Shown in pieces: positions 20,760-31,499 of a stretch of 64,000 nucleotides of DNA. Below the pieces are notes generated by a model, which worked only from the letters and a program-made list of their open reading frames with translations, ran no database searches and was not told the origin of the DNA. This DNA is from Epiperipatus broadwayi (lineage: Eukaryota > Onychophora > Udeonychophora > Euonychophora > Peripatidae). The position numbers and the translations under genes were made by a program. Position 1 is the stretch's first letter, and each line of letters begins with the position of its first letter. Location: NCBI GenBank assembly GCA_028023455.1, contig JAQFVV010006505.1, positions 372,001 through 436,000 on the forward strand. The letters run 5' to 3'.

Positions 20760-21550
20760 TTATTGTAATCCATAAATTTGGCATTCAGAATTTCATTAAT
20801 TCAAAGTACAAAATGTAATCAATTCATTTTAACTATTAATCCATTGGGTTAGTAATTCTAATTACATCACTGATAAAGAAAAGTTTGTTATCAATAGCAA
20901 CAATGATCTTCATCATTTAAAAATCAAATGTTTCTTTAGCAGCAACTTTATAATCAGCATGAACCTCTTTTTTCTTTTCTATTTATACCTTGCCATACAG
21001 AATTTTCCAGTAGAGATTCTTCTTCTTTTTATCTTACAAAATTGGGTTCCTTTTATAACTGAGGATGATATCAAATTCAGATTGTTGAGACCTATAGATA
21101 TTATTTTATGTAGTGAAGAAATAATTATTTTATAATAGCTTATGAAAATACTTCAGCAAACTTGTTTAAAATTAAGAAATACAATTTTTCCAAAATATAT
21201 AACCATTTATCATTATCTTTCAGTTGAAGAAAAATACAGCGATTTGATAAATATTGAAACAGCAATTCTACAAGTCAATTTATCTATTTTCTGCTAACAG
21301 TTGATTATAACGAATGAGATTTCTTGTAATAAAGAATTTATGAACTGGATCAGTGATGATTTCCGGTTATTTTGTTGTGGTCCATCTCTCTTCCAGAACA
21401 ATAAGAAGTCAGATGCCCAACTTGTAATAGCTTTAGCCCACCATCATGTAAATGAAAACAAAATAGCTACTTAAAATTTAGGACTTGAAGTCATACAAGC
21501 ACTGAAAAATTTTGTAGACTGTCTGGTTTTTTTTTTCCAAAGTTTTTTTT
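20760..21550. other. AT-rich stretch, no recognised feature
   Basis: A/T-rich sequence without repeats shared in the window or coding motifs. Confidence 0.4.
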
Positions 21551-21553
21551 TTA

Positions 21554-21727
21554 TGTCAAGCATTGGTGGTCGAGAGGTCAGCGACAGCTGCTTTTCAAGC
21601 AGTTGTCCTGGGTTAGCGGGCTTGCTTCCCAGATTTTGTCCTGGGTTAGTGGGTTTGCTTCCCGGATTTTGTCCCAGGTTAGCGGGTTCGCTTCCTGGTT
21701 GATGCTCTGACACATGAGTAAAAAAAA
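21554..21727 (+). repeat. Short tRNA-like SINE, copy 5, with internal triplication
   Basis: The usual tRNA-like head (CATTGGTGGTCGAGAGGTCAGCGACAGCTGC), then the T-arm/B-box segment GTTAGCGGG.TTGCTTCCC repeated three times with TTTTGTCC linkers, and a normal GATGCTCTGACACATGAG end with oligo(A). Likely flanks are AAAGTT..TTTTTTAT repeats. A minus-strand frame over it gives repeated PG.NPGSKPTNPGQ, which is a by-product of the triplication. Confidence 0.85.
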
Positions 21728-22059
21728 GTTCATTTTTTATACCAATGATCACGTGATGTCTAGGTGATATAATATTCTTCAACATAAACTGGGAGCCTTT
21801 TCTCTTGTCAGTGAAATATTGAAAGAGGTTGACGTAGTTTTAACCACTTAAAACATTCGAGTTAAGATTTTTAAACCAAAGATGGAAAGACTTTCATTTC
21901 TGGATTTACAAAAATAATTTTACAATATTTTTATAAAAAATAAATGAATTATAATCACCAAATTTCTGAGATATTTATTTTATACATTTTAAATTGACTT
22001 TTAATAAATAATTTATTACTTAAATATTTTTTTTATATAAAATATAGTTAATTTTATTC

Positions 22060-22226
22060 TAATATTAAATCGTGCTTTCGCACTTCCAATGTAAAGCTAT
22101 AACAACAAATTGAAAACTAAATTAAATGGCTAAGCACTTTCAATAAGATGTACTTAGCCATTTAATTTAGTTTTCAATTTGTTGTTATAGCTTTACGTTG
22201 AAGTGTGAAAGCACGATTTAATATTA
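22060..22226. repeat. Near-perfect 167-bp hairpin
   Basis: Arms of about 75 bp (TAATATTAAATCGTGCTTTC.. and ..GAAAGCACGATTTAATATTA) pair almost without mismatch around a loop of about 14 bases (TTTCAATAAGATG). A MITE or a very short foldback retroelement are both possible. No ribozyme core or terminal TA/TTAA duplication was convincing. Confidence 0.85.
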
Positions 22227-22229
22227 TTA

Positions 22230-23180
22230 TATTGAAGACAAACGTAAAGTATAAATATACAGGTTATTACTTAATTTTATTCTGTAATTTGTTACAACTC
22301 ATATGATAAGATTAAAAATGGGATACATTAAATGGTATTCAAAGAAGAAAAAAAAGTGCAATGATGACATATCCTGTATTACATAACCTAAGAGGACTAC
22401 AGTAATCCATATGAGCAATGGGAAAAACCCGGGGTTTGGTATCTTGGAGATAGATGACTAAGCTTCCCATGATGTAAAATGTACAAAGATGACATCAAAG
22501 TTTTGTCCATGCAAAATGCACAGCATTGCATAAGTAAATCAGACCTTTCATAATGAATATCAATGTCCTCATCCAGGATTGAAGATATAGGCTTGGGGAT
22601 GAAGAAAATTAATAGTCAATCCTGGATAGATGCACTTAAATCTGTTTTTAATTGTTTCCAGTGTAGGTGGTTTCTATCAGGATATAAAAGGGATTAGCCT
22701 TAGGGAAGTATAACAATCAGCTTCCATGTGGCTTCAAAGATGTAGAGGGGGGGGGACAAATTCTGGTTCCTCTTCCGAATTTTTGAAATTATTTTTTAAC
22801 AAACTAAATCAATATTTGTTAAATAAGATTTTAAATATCAAAATGTGAAATTTTCCAAGCACACTGTACACATTCGAACACAACATATAAAATGTAATGT
22901 CTTTTATTTTTCATATAATTAAAATGTAATGTTGTATTTATAATCCTATTTTCCATTTTTATTTTTGAAGTATTAGTTGTAGATGTGAAGCACTGTTTTT
23001 TGCCTTCTACAAATGATAATTTTATTTTTTAATAAAAATAGCTAAAGCATACATACTTTTCTCGTAATACAAAAATATAAAAATCTATTACAAAATTAGC
23101 TTTGAAAGCTATTAAAAATACTTTATATTATTATAGTTCTTATAAACATTGATATGAGAGACTGTTTAAACATGATAATG
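22230..23180. other. AT-rich stretch, no recognised feature
   Basis: Unique-looking sequence with slightly higher GC near 22380-22760 and a G9 run at 22747. No frame or motif supports a gene. Confidence 0.35.
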
Positions 23181-23204
23181 GTCATATTCCAAGCACTATA
23201 ACTG

Positions 23205-23298
23205 ATGATAATGATAAATACATTAGTTTTTTATATATATATATGTCAAAGTGTATATATATAATGATAAATACATATAGTTTTTTATATATATATAT
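23205..23298. repeat. Tandem duplication of a ~70-bp unit with (TA)n
   Basis: ATGATAAATACATTAGTTTTTTATATATATATATGTCAAAGTG is followed by a near copy beginning at about 23261. The second copy runs straight into the tRNA-like SINE, so the duplication includes the SINE's first bases. Confidence 0.7.
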
Positions 23299-23382
23299 GT
23301 CAAAGTGTTGACTGGGAACTGAACCTGGGCCTGCTGCTTGAAAGGCAGATATGCTAACCGCTAGGCTACCAACGCTTGGCAA
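23299..23382 (-). repeat. Short tRNA-like SINE, copy 6
   Basis: Minus-strand copy: GCCAAGCGTTGGTAGCCTAGCGGTTAGC (class II-like A box), a CTGCCTTTCAAGCAGC hairpin, and B box GGTTCAGTTCCC. It is closer to a normal tRNA than the others, with no GTTAGC insertion, and its A-box start is like copy 1. Confidence 0.75.
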
Positions 23383-23825
23383 ATACATTTGTTTAACCAT
23401 AAAAATCAAATTAATCAAAGCCAATACATTTTTTTAGTTTTAAATTTTAAAATAGACAATTTACAGTGCATCTGTAATCTTCCAATATATATTTAAAAAA
23501 CACTTCTCACTACTGTTACTTATTAATCAATCAATTTTTAAGATCTGTAATTACAGAGATTATTGTAACCAAAGTTTTTTAAAAAATGAAATCATTTTAT
23601 TTATAGAAGATAGAGACTAATTTTAAAATGTAATATTCCAATATTAATAACAATCAACAATTTCAAACTGTTGTCAAGGCAACCTCCTTTTAACAATAAA
23701 TAAATATGGTTGTGTTCTGATCTATCGTGTCAGCCACTGGATGGCACTGTTTCTAGTTAATTTCAAGAAATATGCCATTTCTGTGACCACACCCAAGCAT
23801 TTAAGCTCTCTTTTTACAATAAATC

Positions 23826-23942
23826 CTAGAATGAGTTTTAACTCGGAGTTAAGTCTTTTTTCTACAATAAAATGTAGAAAGAGTGTTATACTCAGAGTTA
23901 AGCCTTCTTTCTACGATAAAACCTAGAAAGAGTGTTAACTTG
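23826..23942. repeat. Short tandem repeat, ~50 bp x 2-3
   Basis: The block CCTAGAA.GAGT.TTAACTCGGAGTTAAG..TTTTTCTACAATAAAA is repeated with drift, ending AAAACCTAGAAAGAGTGTTAACT. No known function visible. Confidence 0.75.
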
Positions 23943-24269
23943 GCTGGTGACTAACGTTGTGGCTATTTCCTATGCTAAAAGCAAAGGAAAATGCCACAGT
24001 TGTTTGTGTTACACACTATATCATAATGCTGTGTTATGTATTTTTTGTAACAGTATTGTATGAGGGTGTATTAAGTTGATCGTGTCAAAATTATTTAAAT
24101 TTTCATTGGGGCCTTTTTTTCATATGACTTGATGTACTGTTACCTTTTAATAGTTTTAACAGTGTCATGATTGTTCCTCATAAAGCTGTAAGCCTCCTAA
24201 ATCTTCTATTCGGGTGGTGTAGCACAAGATTTTGATGATCACGCTTTAAGTCACGTTTTAGCGAGTATT

Positions 24270-24545
24270 GTTTTGAGTCCAAGAATATGGTTAATTCGAA
24301 CACAGAAAACTTGAAAATATGGGAATTGCCAGACACAGAAGCTGGTGCTGTAATATTTCTACAGCAAAAAAAAACATCCTGCTGAAAGAAAAGAGATGTT
24401 TGTGTGGGAAATATATGAGACTTGAGGTCCATAAACATCTTTGGACTTTCATTTGTAAGTCTCGTTCTTGCCGACCGAAATGTTCACTTCGTAACAGCAG
24501 CTTGTTTGAGGGATTCCAAATGGCCTTTGTCAAATGTAAAGTAAA
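24270..24545 (+). pseudogene. Merlin/ISXO2-like transposase, N-terminal zinc-ribbon fragment
   Basis: One frame gives WELPDTEAGAVIFLQQK and the next frame gives RCLCGKYMRLEVHKHLWTF, then CKSRSCRPKCSLRNSSLFEG. This order (a short helix ending in FLQ.KG, C.CG..M.L, W.C....C....S.R..S.F) is the N-terminal zinc-ribbon arrangement of IS1016/ISXO2-like DDE transposases, the Merlin family of animals. The frame changes near 24366, at a run of A, and the catalytic domain is missing. The sequence after 24540 is a tandem array. This is a motif-level call, and another CxCG zinc-ribbon protein is possible. Confidence 0.5.
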
Positions 24546-24559
24546 GGTAACTTAAATTT

Positions 24560-25270
24560 TTATTTAAGCATACACCCCTTCTCCCAATAATTGTGGTCAA
24601 TCAAATGTAAAATAAAAGTAACATAAATTATTATTTAAACATACACAAAAACAACCCACCCCTCCTACTAATTATTGTAATCAAATGCAAACCAATAAAA
24701 GTAAAGTAAATTATTATTTAAACATAACCCAACTTACTATTTGAACATACACCAAAAAGACCCTCTTGTCAATAAAAATTAAGAAACAACTATTATTGTC
24801 CCTTTGTCAAAAATATTATTTGGGAAAAATAATTTATAAACAAAATAAGTAAAATTGGTTGTTAATGAAATGTAAAATAAAAGTAACTTAAATTATTATT
24901 TAAACAAACACAAAAAACCCCTTCTCCAATAATTGTTGTCAATCAAATGTAAAATAAAAGTAACATAAATTATTATTTAATCATACACAAAAACACTCCT
25001 CCCACTAATTGTTGTCAATTAAATGTAAACCAATAAAAGTAACGTAAATTATTATTTAAAGATACATAAAAAAAAACCTTTCTCACTTGAATTTTGTCAA
25101 TCAAATTTTAAAAAACAGTAATACTAATTAAAAAATCCAAAATACTATTTGAAAATACACCAAAAAAGACCCTCTTGTCAATAAAAATTAAAAAACAACC
25201 ATTATTGTTCCATTGTCAAAAATATTATTTGGGAAAAATAATTTATAAATGAAAAAAAGTAAAATTTGTA
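24560..25270. repeat. Two-level tandem repeat (~70 bp within ~320 bp)
   Basis: A ~70-bp unit (AATCAAATGTAAAATAAAAGTAAC, ATAAATTATTATTTAAACATACAC, a C-rich patch, AATTGTTGTC) is repeated about five times. The larger block from there to GGGAAAAATAATTTATAAA is itself duplicated (about 24560-24870 and 24885-25265). Confidence 0.85.
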
Positions 25271-25385
25271 AAAAAAAAAAAGTCAATATTAATAGAGAAT
25301 CGCTAGCCCAGGAATGTTATATTAATGTGTTTTAGGTTAGCATCAACACCAAAAAGCAGCTGATAGGATAGATCAGAACACAACC

Positions 25386-25412
25386 ATATATATATATATA
25401 TATATATATATG
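25386..25412. repeat. (TA)n microsatellite
   Basis: Uninterrupted TA dinucleotides. Confidence 0.95.
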
Positions 25413-25437
25413 TAAAATGTTATAATCTAAGATTAAA

Positions 25438-25825
25438 GAGCTACAGAAACTTCAGGCTACTCAATGAAATAAGGAGAGATGTATGTTGGTGTAACAAGAA
25501 GAGATCAAAAATGAAATATATGAATAAAGAAACAAACAAGTTTTATTGACAACATTAAAAGAAGAGATTAAAGTAGATTTGGGCTAGACATGTTGCTAAA
25601 AGATATGATAATAGATGGACAGTTGAAATCATAAACTGGATTTTAAGAGATTGTAAAAGACCTAGAAAGAAATCACACATGAGAGATGGATGGATAAAAT
25701 AAGGAAATATGCTCAGATGATGTGGGGAAAGAAAGGCTAGATACCAGATATGAGTAAACTTGGAAAGACTTCATCCTACAGAAGATTGATAATGGTTTAA
25801 ACTGATATTGATGATGATGACAAAA
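25438..25825 (+). pseudogene. RTE-type LINE 3' end, second plus copy
   Basis: Collinear with 3972-4335: a V.VTRRDQK-like start, TTLKEEIKVDLG in place of the usual IERLKEK..WARH, RYDNRWTVEI, RDCKRPRKKS, MDKIRK, and a TGATGATGATGA tail. Stops and small deletions mean it is dead. Comparison with the first copy defines a shared 3' end for this RTE family. Confidence 0.7.
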
Positions 25826-26207
25826 TGTTATCAGCAAGAAATTTGAGCATATGCAGAACTATTTTTGTAAGTAAGAGATTCCCTCTGAAGTCTCTATAAC
25901 CAATTTTGTTTAAATACAATCACATTTTTTGGTAAAGGATGATCAGCTCTTGCATTGGTCAGGAAGATAGGTACTTTTAATTATTTGGAAAATTGGATAA
26001 CTGATAATGAAAATAATTGGAAGTGAAAGGCCAGTGAGTGAAAATTAATTAGACTTAAGAGATAGGCATGTGAAATGTTATATGCACTGTGTCAAATTAA
26101 TACTGAGCAAAGATATAGAGAATTAAGCAACATGAGAAGATAAATTAAGACGTTATAAACATGGACTTGCAGAAGAACTAAAGAAATAAGTTGGAAAGAT
26201 AACATTA

Positions 26208-26673
26208 CATGATCACCATTCCTTATGCTTGCTCTTAACTGTTATTAAAACAGGCAAAACTCTCTATACGTATTGACACTCAGTGCAAGCCAGAGTAATC
26301 AATGGATTCCAGAAGGCTTGTGCATAAAATCCCCATCTAGTACCTACTCATCCAATATCTTTAGGTGCAATGCTCTCAGATCCAAGGCTCCTCACTAATG
26401 AAGGCCACAAGCCAGAAACTAGTCTGGGAATATTGGATGAGTAGGCACTAGATGGGGATTTTATGCACAAGCCTTCTGGCATCCATTGATTATTCTGGCT
26501 TGCATTGAGTGGCAATACGTATAGAGAGTTTTGCCAAGCCAGAAACTAGTCTGGGAATATTGGATGAGTAGGCACTAAATGGGAATTTTATGCCCAAGCC
26601 TTCTGGCATCCATTGATTACTCTGGCTTGCACTGAGTGGCAATACGTATAGAGAGTTTGCCTGTTTTAATACA
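26208..26673. mobile_element. Family A element A5 with 11-bp TSD and internal tandem repeat
   Basis: Flanked by AGATAACATTA (26197-26207 and 26673-26683). An inverted head (26208-26360) is followed by a plus body whose last ~120 bp (AAGCCAGAAACTAGTCTGGG ... GAGAGTTT) is present twice in tandem (26410-26535 and 26536-26660). Each tandem unit contains the second half of the ribozyme and its cleavage triplet GTC. The first ribozyme has CTAATGA. Tandem units joined at the ribozyme are what rolling or dimeric templates would leave. Confidence 0.85.
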
Positions 26674-27524
26674 GATAACATTAACAATATGGGAATATAA
26701 AAACATTATTAAAAAATGATACAGAGAAAGAGGAAGTAGATTGTACATATAATTTGTGTAAAAATAAAATAAAATATGTTTTAAAGAAATTGTGAAAAAT
26801 AAAATAAATAGAGGATGGGAAAAGACTAACTTTAAGAAGAGGAATATATTTAAGGATTAGAGGAGATATGTAATGATATATCTTATTTATTACATATAAT
26901 ATATGCTTATTTTTATTTTAAAATAAAAATATTCTATTATTAATGTTGTTCAGAAAACAATATTTGATTTCAAAAGTACTCAGAAATACAATACTTTATT
27001 TTTTAAAAGAATAAAATATAGTTGGAATTTTCAAGAAAGAAAATATTTTAAATGTAGGGGGGGGATATAAATATTAAAAATAAATAATTATATTATTGCG
27101 ACTTTTAATATTATATAAAGGTATTTTTATTTATTTTTTTAAAAACAATGATAATTATTTTAAATACTATACGAAGGAAATATTTTATTCATTATTTTTT
27201 AAAAAACTAACAAACAAGAACTCTTATTATAAAAACTATCTATAAATTCTGTTCGTAAAATGATTTTGAAATTTAATGTTAAATTATTGTATATGATCGC
27301 ACGTAGGAATGTATATTTTAGTACTTTTACTTACACACAAATGAATGTATATTTTAGTACTTTTGCTTAGATCACATGAATCAAGGTAATCCATGTCTAG
27401 AAAAATATGCTATTACGTTTGTAAGATAAAGAGAAATGATGAGTTCTCATTAATAATGAAGATAATGTTTATTTTCATTAAGAGTTAAATATCTAACATA
27501 CAGGCTATATATATACCTTTACAA

Positions 27525-27716
27525 ACAGTGTAATATATAGGGTATTTTGCGCTCAGACCTTCACACGACCCTCAACTCTCCACACTATCTCATACACTGA
27601 TATACTTGACCACATATGTCATCTTTTAGATACATATGTGGTCAAGTGTATCAGTCTTATGAGATAGTGTGGAGAGTTGAGTGTCGTGTGAATGTCTGAG
27701 CTCAAAATACTTTACA
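27525..27716. repeat. Family C foldback C3
   Basis: Arms of about 90 bp contain the tRNA-like end of family C (CTCAACTCTCCACACTATCTCATACACTGATA.ACTTGACCACATATGT and its complement) around a ~12-base loop. The ribozyme body is absent, so it is a hairpin of the family's 3' end only. Confidence 0.75.
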
Positions 27717-27719
27717 TTA

Positions 27720-29280
27720 AATGTTAAATTAAATCAAAACATGGACCATATTTTTTTTAATTAGTGATGAGTGTTGATTAATATCTCATTTTGTAGACTT
27801 CTTTTGGATCACTGCATTAAATTATGCCTAGTGCATTAATATCTGCTCAGCTATTTGTTCACTGATACCTTGTATATGGTAAAAGTACCTCACAAAATTT
27901 GTTATCCTAATTCTATCACATTTGTTTCTGATTTAATCCCCATTAATTTTCATAAATCTTTAGTTTACATTGTTTTTCCACTGTTGTTGCTTATTTTAAA
28001 ACATGCGCTCATAAAGAAATGCTCTGTCCAATCGAGAGACAAATATATTGTGACTCAAAAGAAAGCTTTCAATAATGCAATCTTCAGTAGATAATTTAAG
28101 ATACTGCTCAGAAAAAAAAAATTACACATCAATAAAAAAATTAAATAAACTACTTACCACAATGCTATAAAAGGTTGTCATGTCTCCCAAACTATTTTGA
28201 TAGTGAAGAAAAATATTAAGTTTTATTAAAATAAGTTGCTAATTGTCAACTAAATTTCAAAGATGTTATAAATCAAAATCTTTATTCTCCCTAATTCAGC
28301 AACTATGTTCTTGTTATTTAGCTAGAAAATGATATGCATCTGTTTCATTTATTCCCAAAGAAAATATTTCCTGAGGTAAATCATTAGTGTGACATTGTTT
28401 TCAGTCTATTTGTATCCATTGTCTTGAAACAATCACAAAACTTTTCTTCCTATTCACTTTTCATTCTAGTATCTTTGATGATGACTACTATTAAATGGAT
28501 TTATTGATTAATAATAATATAATCAAATACAGGCTTTCCACGAGATGTCTATTTGAAACAAAACTTCTGTGATGCAAACTAGAATAAAACTTTTGAATTT
28601 ATCCAGATTTGAATCCTAAGTCATGCTCATAAAAATATTCTTTTAGTATGCTTGTTTAATTGTTGACCTATGATATATATATATACAAATATTATAGATA
28701 GTGGATTGCTTTTCATTTCTGGCCATTATATAACTTTTATCTAGCTTCACTGTTCTATGATGCTGAGCACTGTGAATTCTATATATTAATAGTATAAGAA
28801 TATTATTACCTAGGGTTGATAGCTCCTGTTTTGATTTTAAAAAGTTCTATCCAGCTTAAGAACAATCTGCTTGTCCTATCTCACCTTTCTTCAGATGGTT
28901 TAGTCCAGATTCTATCTGATCTACATCTAACTGAGCATTTACCATCATCAACCTATGCGCATGTAGATAGATAATGCATACTTAATGGCAAGAACAGGCC
29001 AATAGGAGAGAATGCTCACTAAATCTAAATGTTTCCATTAAGGATAGGAATCTGGCACTAAATAATGAATTTTTTTGAAAGTTAGGATCAGAGAACAATT
29101 GTCACAAGGCTAAAAGGCAGAACACACATTATCCATTAACATTCTGAGAGAATTATTGTCACAGAATTGAAAGACAGAATTTTCTTCTAATCAATAGCTA
29201 TTAAAGCTAAATGGTTGATGGAGTGAGGTAAGTCCCCATTCAGGATTGGAAGCTGCTAGATTCAAATACTGGCATGATGC
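27720..29280. other. AT-rich stretch, no recognised feature
   Basis: About 1.5 kb with small open frames (for example 27855-28094) that lack recognisable motifs. No shared repeats seen. Confidence 0.4.
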
Positions 29281-29293
29281 AAGCTGCTATAAT

Positions 29294-29449
29294 CACATGA
29301 CCACCATTTCTTATGCTTGCTCATAACTGTTATTAAACAGGCAAAACTCTCCATACAGTAATGCCACTCAGTGCACAAGCCTTCTGGCATCCAATGATTA
29401 CTCTGGCTTGCACTGAGTGGCATTACTGTATGAAGAGTTTTGCCTGTTT
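29294..29449. mobile_element. Family A minimal hairpin A6 with 13-bp TSD
   Basis: A 156-bp insertion between AAGCTGCTATAAT (29281-29293) and AAGCTGCCATAAT (29450-29462). It consists only of the inverted head and the matching 3' terminus (CACTCAGTGC / GCACTGAGTG arms, AACAGGCAAAACTCTCC / AGAGTTTTGCCTGTTT ends). The whole ribozyme body is deleted, yet the ends and duplication are normal, which localises the signals needed for mobility to this terminal ~80 bp. Confidence 0.85.
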
Positions 29450-29689
29450 AAGCTGCCATAATACAGTCAGAAGTGGCACCAATCCTACTCACAAGGCAGG
29501 TTTTTCCAAGATACAGCTGGAAGGGGTAGGAAACTCATAAGGGTAATTACAATCCCTTGTTCCATAGCTCATTCTAGAAGTAGAAGCTGTACTGTTTTCA
29601 AATGGCAGCAGTTGAAATAAATTTGATGGAAATATGAAAGTGTACATGTGTTTTCGAGGTTATTAATAAATATAGTATAAAACGTATTT

Positions 29690-30000
29690 ACACGTTTTGT
29701 GTTTATACATCAGATTTTCAATGATATGGATAGCTGAAAAGTTGGAGGTTTGAGTAGATTGAAGCCTGTCCATTAAATTGTGAGGATTTGCTATCTTAAT
29801 ATAAACTGAGCACTGATTATATATAAATGTGGGAGATGATAATCTGAACAAACTGATGATTGCTGGTTTAGCATGAAATACGTATATTGGTGATTGTGTA
29901 TCTTTTCTACATGTGTGTGGTCATGTGTGTCAGTTGTATGAGATAGCGTGGATAGTTTGTGGGTGCTGAAAAGTTTGAGTTCAAATCCCTATATTTACAA
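29690..30000 (+). mobile_element. Family C element, copy C4
   Basis: Plus-oriented copy of the family C body, with CTGATGA and GAA at 29853-29880, helix III ATACGTAT (perfect palindrome), the tRNA-like segment GTCATGTGTGTCAGTTGTATGAGATAGCG and end GAGTTCAAATCCC. In the ribozyme, stem II has TTGCT/AGCAT and inner stem I is weakened to ACAAA/TTGGT, so cleavage would be impaired. Good for consensus building. Confidence 0.7.
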
Positions 30001-30009
30001 TTAAGCTCC

Positions 30010-30597
30010 AGGTTTGTGAAGAGTGCCTGGTTTTCAAATATTTACATATCAATTCACGTATAAACATAATACAATTATAACTAGATTACTGCTGGTCATT
30101 TTTTGCATATGAATATTTTCAGACAGTAGTTTTTCCTCAAGTGGATGAAATGAGCTACCATCAAAATTTATTATTTACACTTATTTTTAAAGATAATTTT
30201 CTTTTAATGCCTACTTTTACCTTTTTACATAGCATGGTAGTAGTTCGAAGAGGGTTAAGAAATAAAAAAAATTGCATATTAAATTATAAAAAAAAAAAAA
30301 TTTGCATTAATATTCATATGCAATATTGTTATGAAAACAATATGTAAGAAAACTATTTATTAAAGATGAGTTCATTTTTATACATTTAAATAAAGAGGAA
30401 AACAACTATAGATTTATAGAGAAAAATGCAAATATTTAATTTACAAAAATAAAATTTAAATAATAATAATATCAATTCAAGCAAGAGGTTAAAACTAAAA
30501 ATGTCTGCTGGGAAAGGACAAAAATTGAAAAAAATTGCAATAAAGTAAACATTAAATACTTTTTATCTAATACTATCCTAATAAACATTCTAATATG
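30010..30597. other. AT-rich stretch, no recognised feature
   Basis: A/T-rich with poly(A) near 30288-30300. The 68-residue frame at 30141-30347 has no motif. Confidence 0.4.
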
Positions 30598-30611
30598 TAC
30601 TTTATTCTTAC

Positions 30612-31003
30612 ATCACATGATCACATTTCCTGTGCTTGCTTATATCTGTTATTAAAACAGGCAAAACTCTCTATACGTAAAGCCACTCAATGCAAGCCAG
30701 AGTAATCAATGAATGCCAGAAGGTTTGTGCATAAAATCTCCATCTAGTGCCTACTCATCCAATATCCTCAGACTAGTTTCTGGTTTGTGGCCTTCATCAG
30801 TGAGGAGCCTTGGATCTGAGAGCACTACACCTAGATCTTAGGATCTAATGCAACTCTCCTCATTGATGAAGGCCACAAGCCAGAAACTAATCTGGGGATA
30901 TTGGATGAGTAGGTACTAGATGGAGATTTTATGCACAAGCCTTCTAGCATCCTTTGATTACTCTGGCTTGCACCGAGTGGCAATACGTATAGAGAGTTTT
31001 GCC
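30612..31003. mobile_element. Family A foldback A7 with 14-bp TSD
   Basis: TACTTTATTCTTAC occurs at 30598-30611 and 31004-31017. Inside, a minus arm (30612-30860) and a plus arm (30860-31003) meet tail-in. Both arms hold a ribozyme region. The minus one keeps the core and the stem I pair TCCTCA/TGAGGA; the plus one has TTGATGA, with the invariant C lost. Confidence 0.88.
30757..30815 (-). ncRNA. Hammerhead-like ribozyme in A7 with covarying stem I
   Basis: Minus strand: outer helix ATCCAA/TTGGAT, stem I TCCTCA/TGAGGA, all Watson-Crick where other copies have TCCTCA/TGGGGA (U.G) or TCCCCA/TGGGGA. Core CTGATGA and GAAAC intact, helix III ACTAGT, site GTC. Stem II has one mismatch (C.A) beside the loop CACAA. 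Together with A1 it provides compensatory evidence for stem I. Confidence 0.6.
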
Positions 31004-31269
31004 TACTTTATTCTTACTTATTGTATTTAAGTTCTTTTACACTTGGGCTGTTTGTACATGTGTGTGTATATAGTGTAAATAATGTTTATTAAATTTTTGT
31101 AATTATGTACAGACAGCACATGCATAATTTTTATCCTTCATTTTTATTTTCACCCTAGAAAAATTTACACAAAACAGAAATGTCATTTGAAAATGAGCTT
31201 AAAATATGCAAGGAGGAACTAATATAAAACCTGCAATGGTCTACTCAGATATTGCATTGATATAGTGAA

Positions 31270-31484
31270 AATTATCATTAAAGCAAATCCTATATAATGT
31301 GACATTGCTTTTGTAAGCTTGTATTTACAAAACTGTAATACAGAGAGTTTATCTATAGCTCAAACAAGCTCTGAATTGATAAGTGCAGAAAGAGAAAATA
31401 TTTCAGATAGAGATTGTAAATATTTTCTCTTACCACACTTATAAATTAAGAGCTTGTTTGAACCATTGGTATGCTCTCTGTATT
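31270..31484. mobile_element. Family D hairpin D1 with 10-bp TSD
   Basis: Arms AAAGAGAAAATATTT and AAATATTTTCTCTTACC plus GCTCAAACAAGCTCT / AGAGCTTGTTTGAACC pair over about 90 bp. ATATAGTGAA occurs at 31260-31269 and 31485-31494. The central ribozyme segment present in D2 is missing here. Confidence 0.65.
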
Positions 31485-31499
31485 ATATAGTGAATATAT

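Noticed and set aside
21471-21785. Minus frame with PNPGQNLGSKP-type repeats
   Set aside because: It arises from the triplicated T-arm of a tRNA-like SINE.
26490-26687. Minus open frame (LPLSASQSNQWMPEG...), with similar frames at 7425, 38536, 50397, 57404 and 60425
   Set aside because: All are translations of family A repeats in the same phase. The shared peptide follows repeat identity, there is no conserved start, and frames end at random places.
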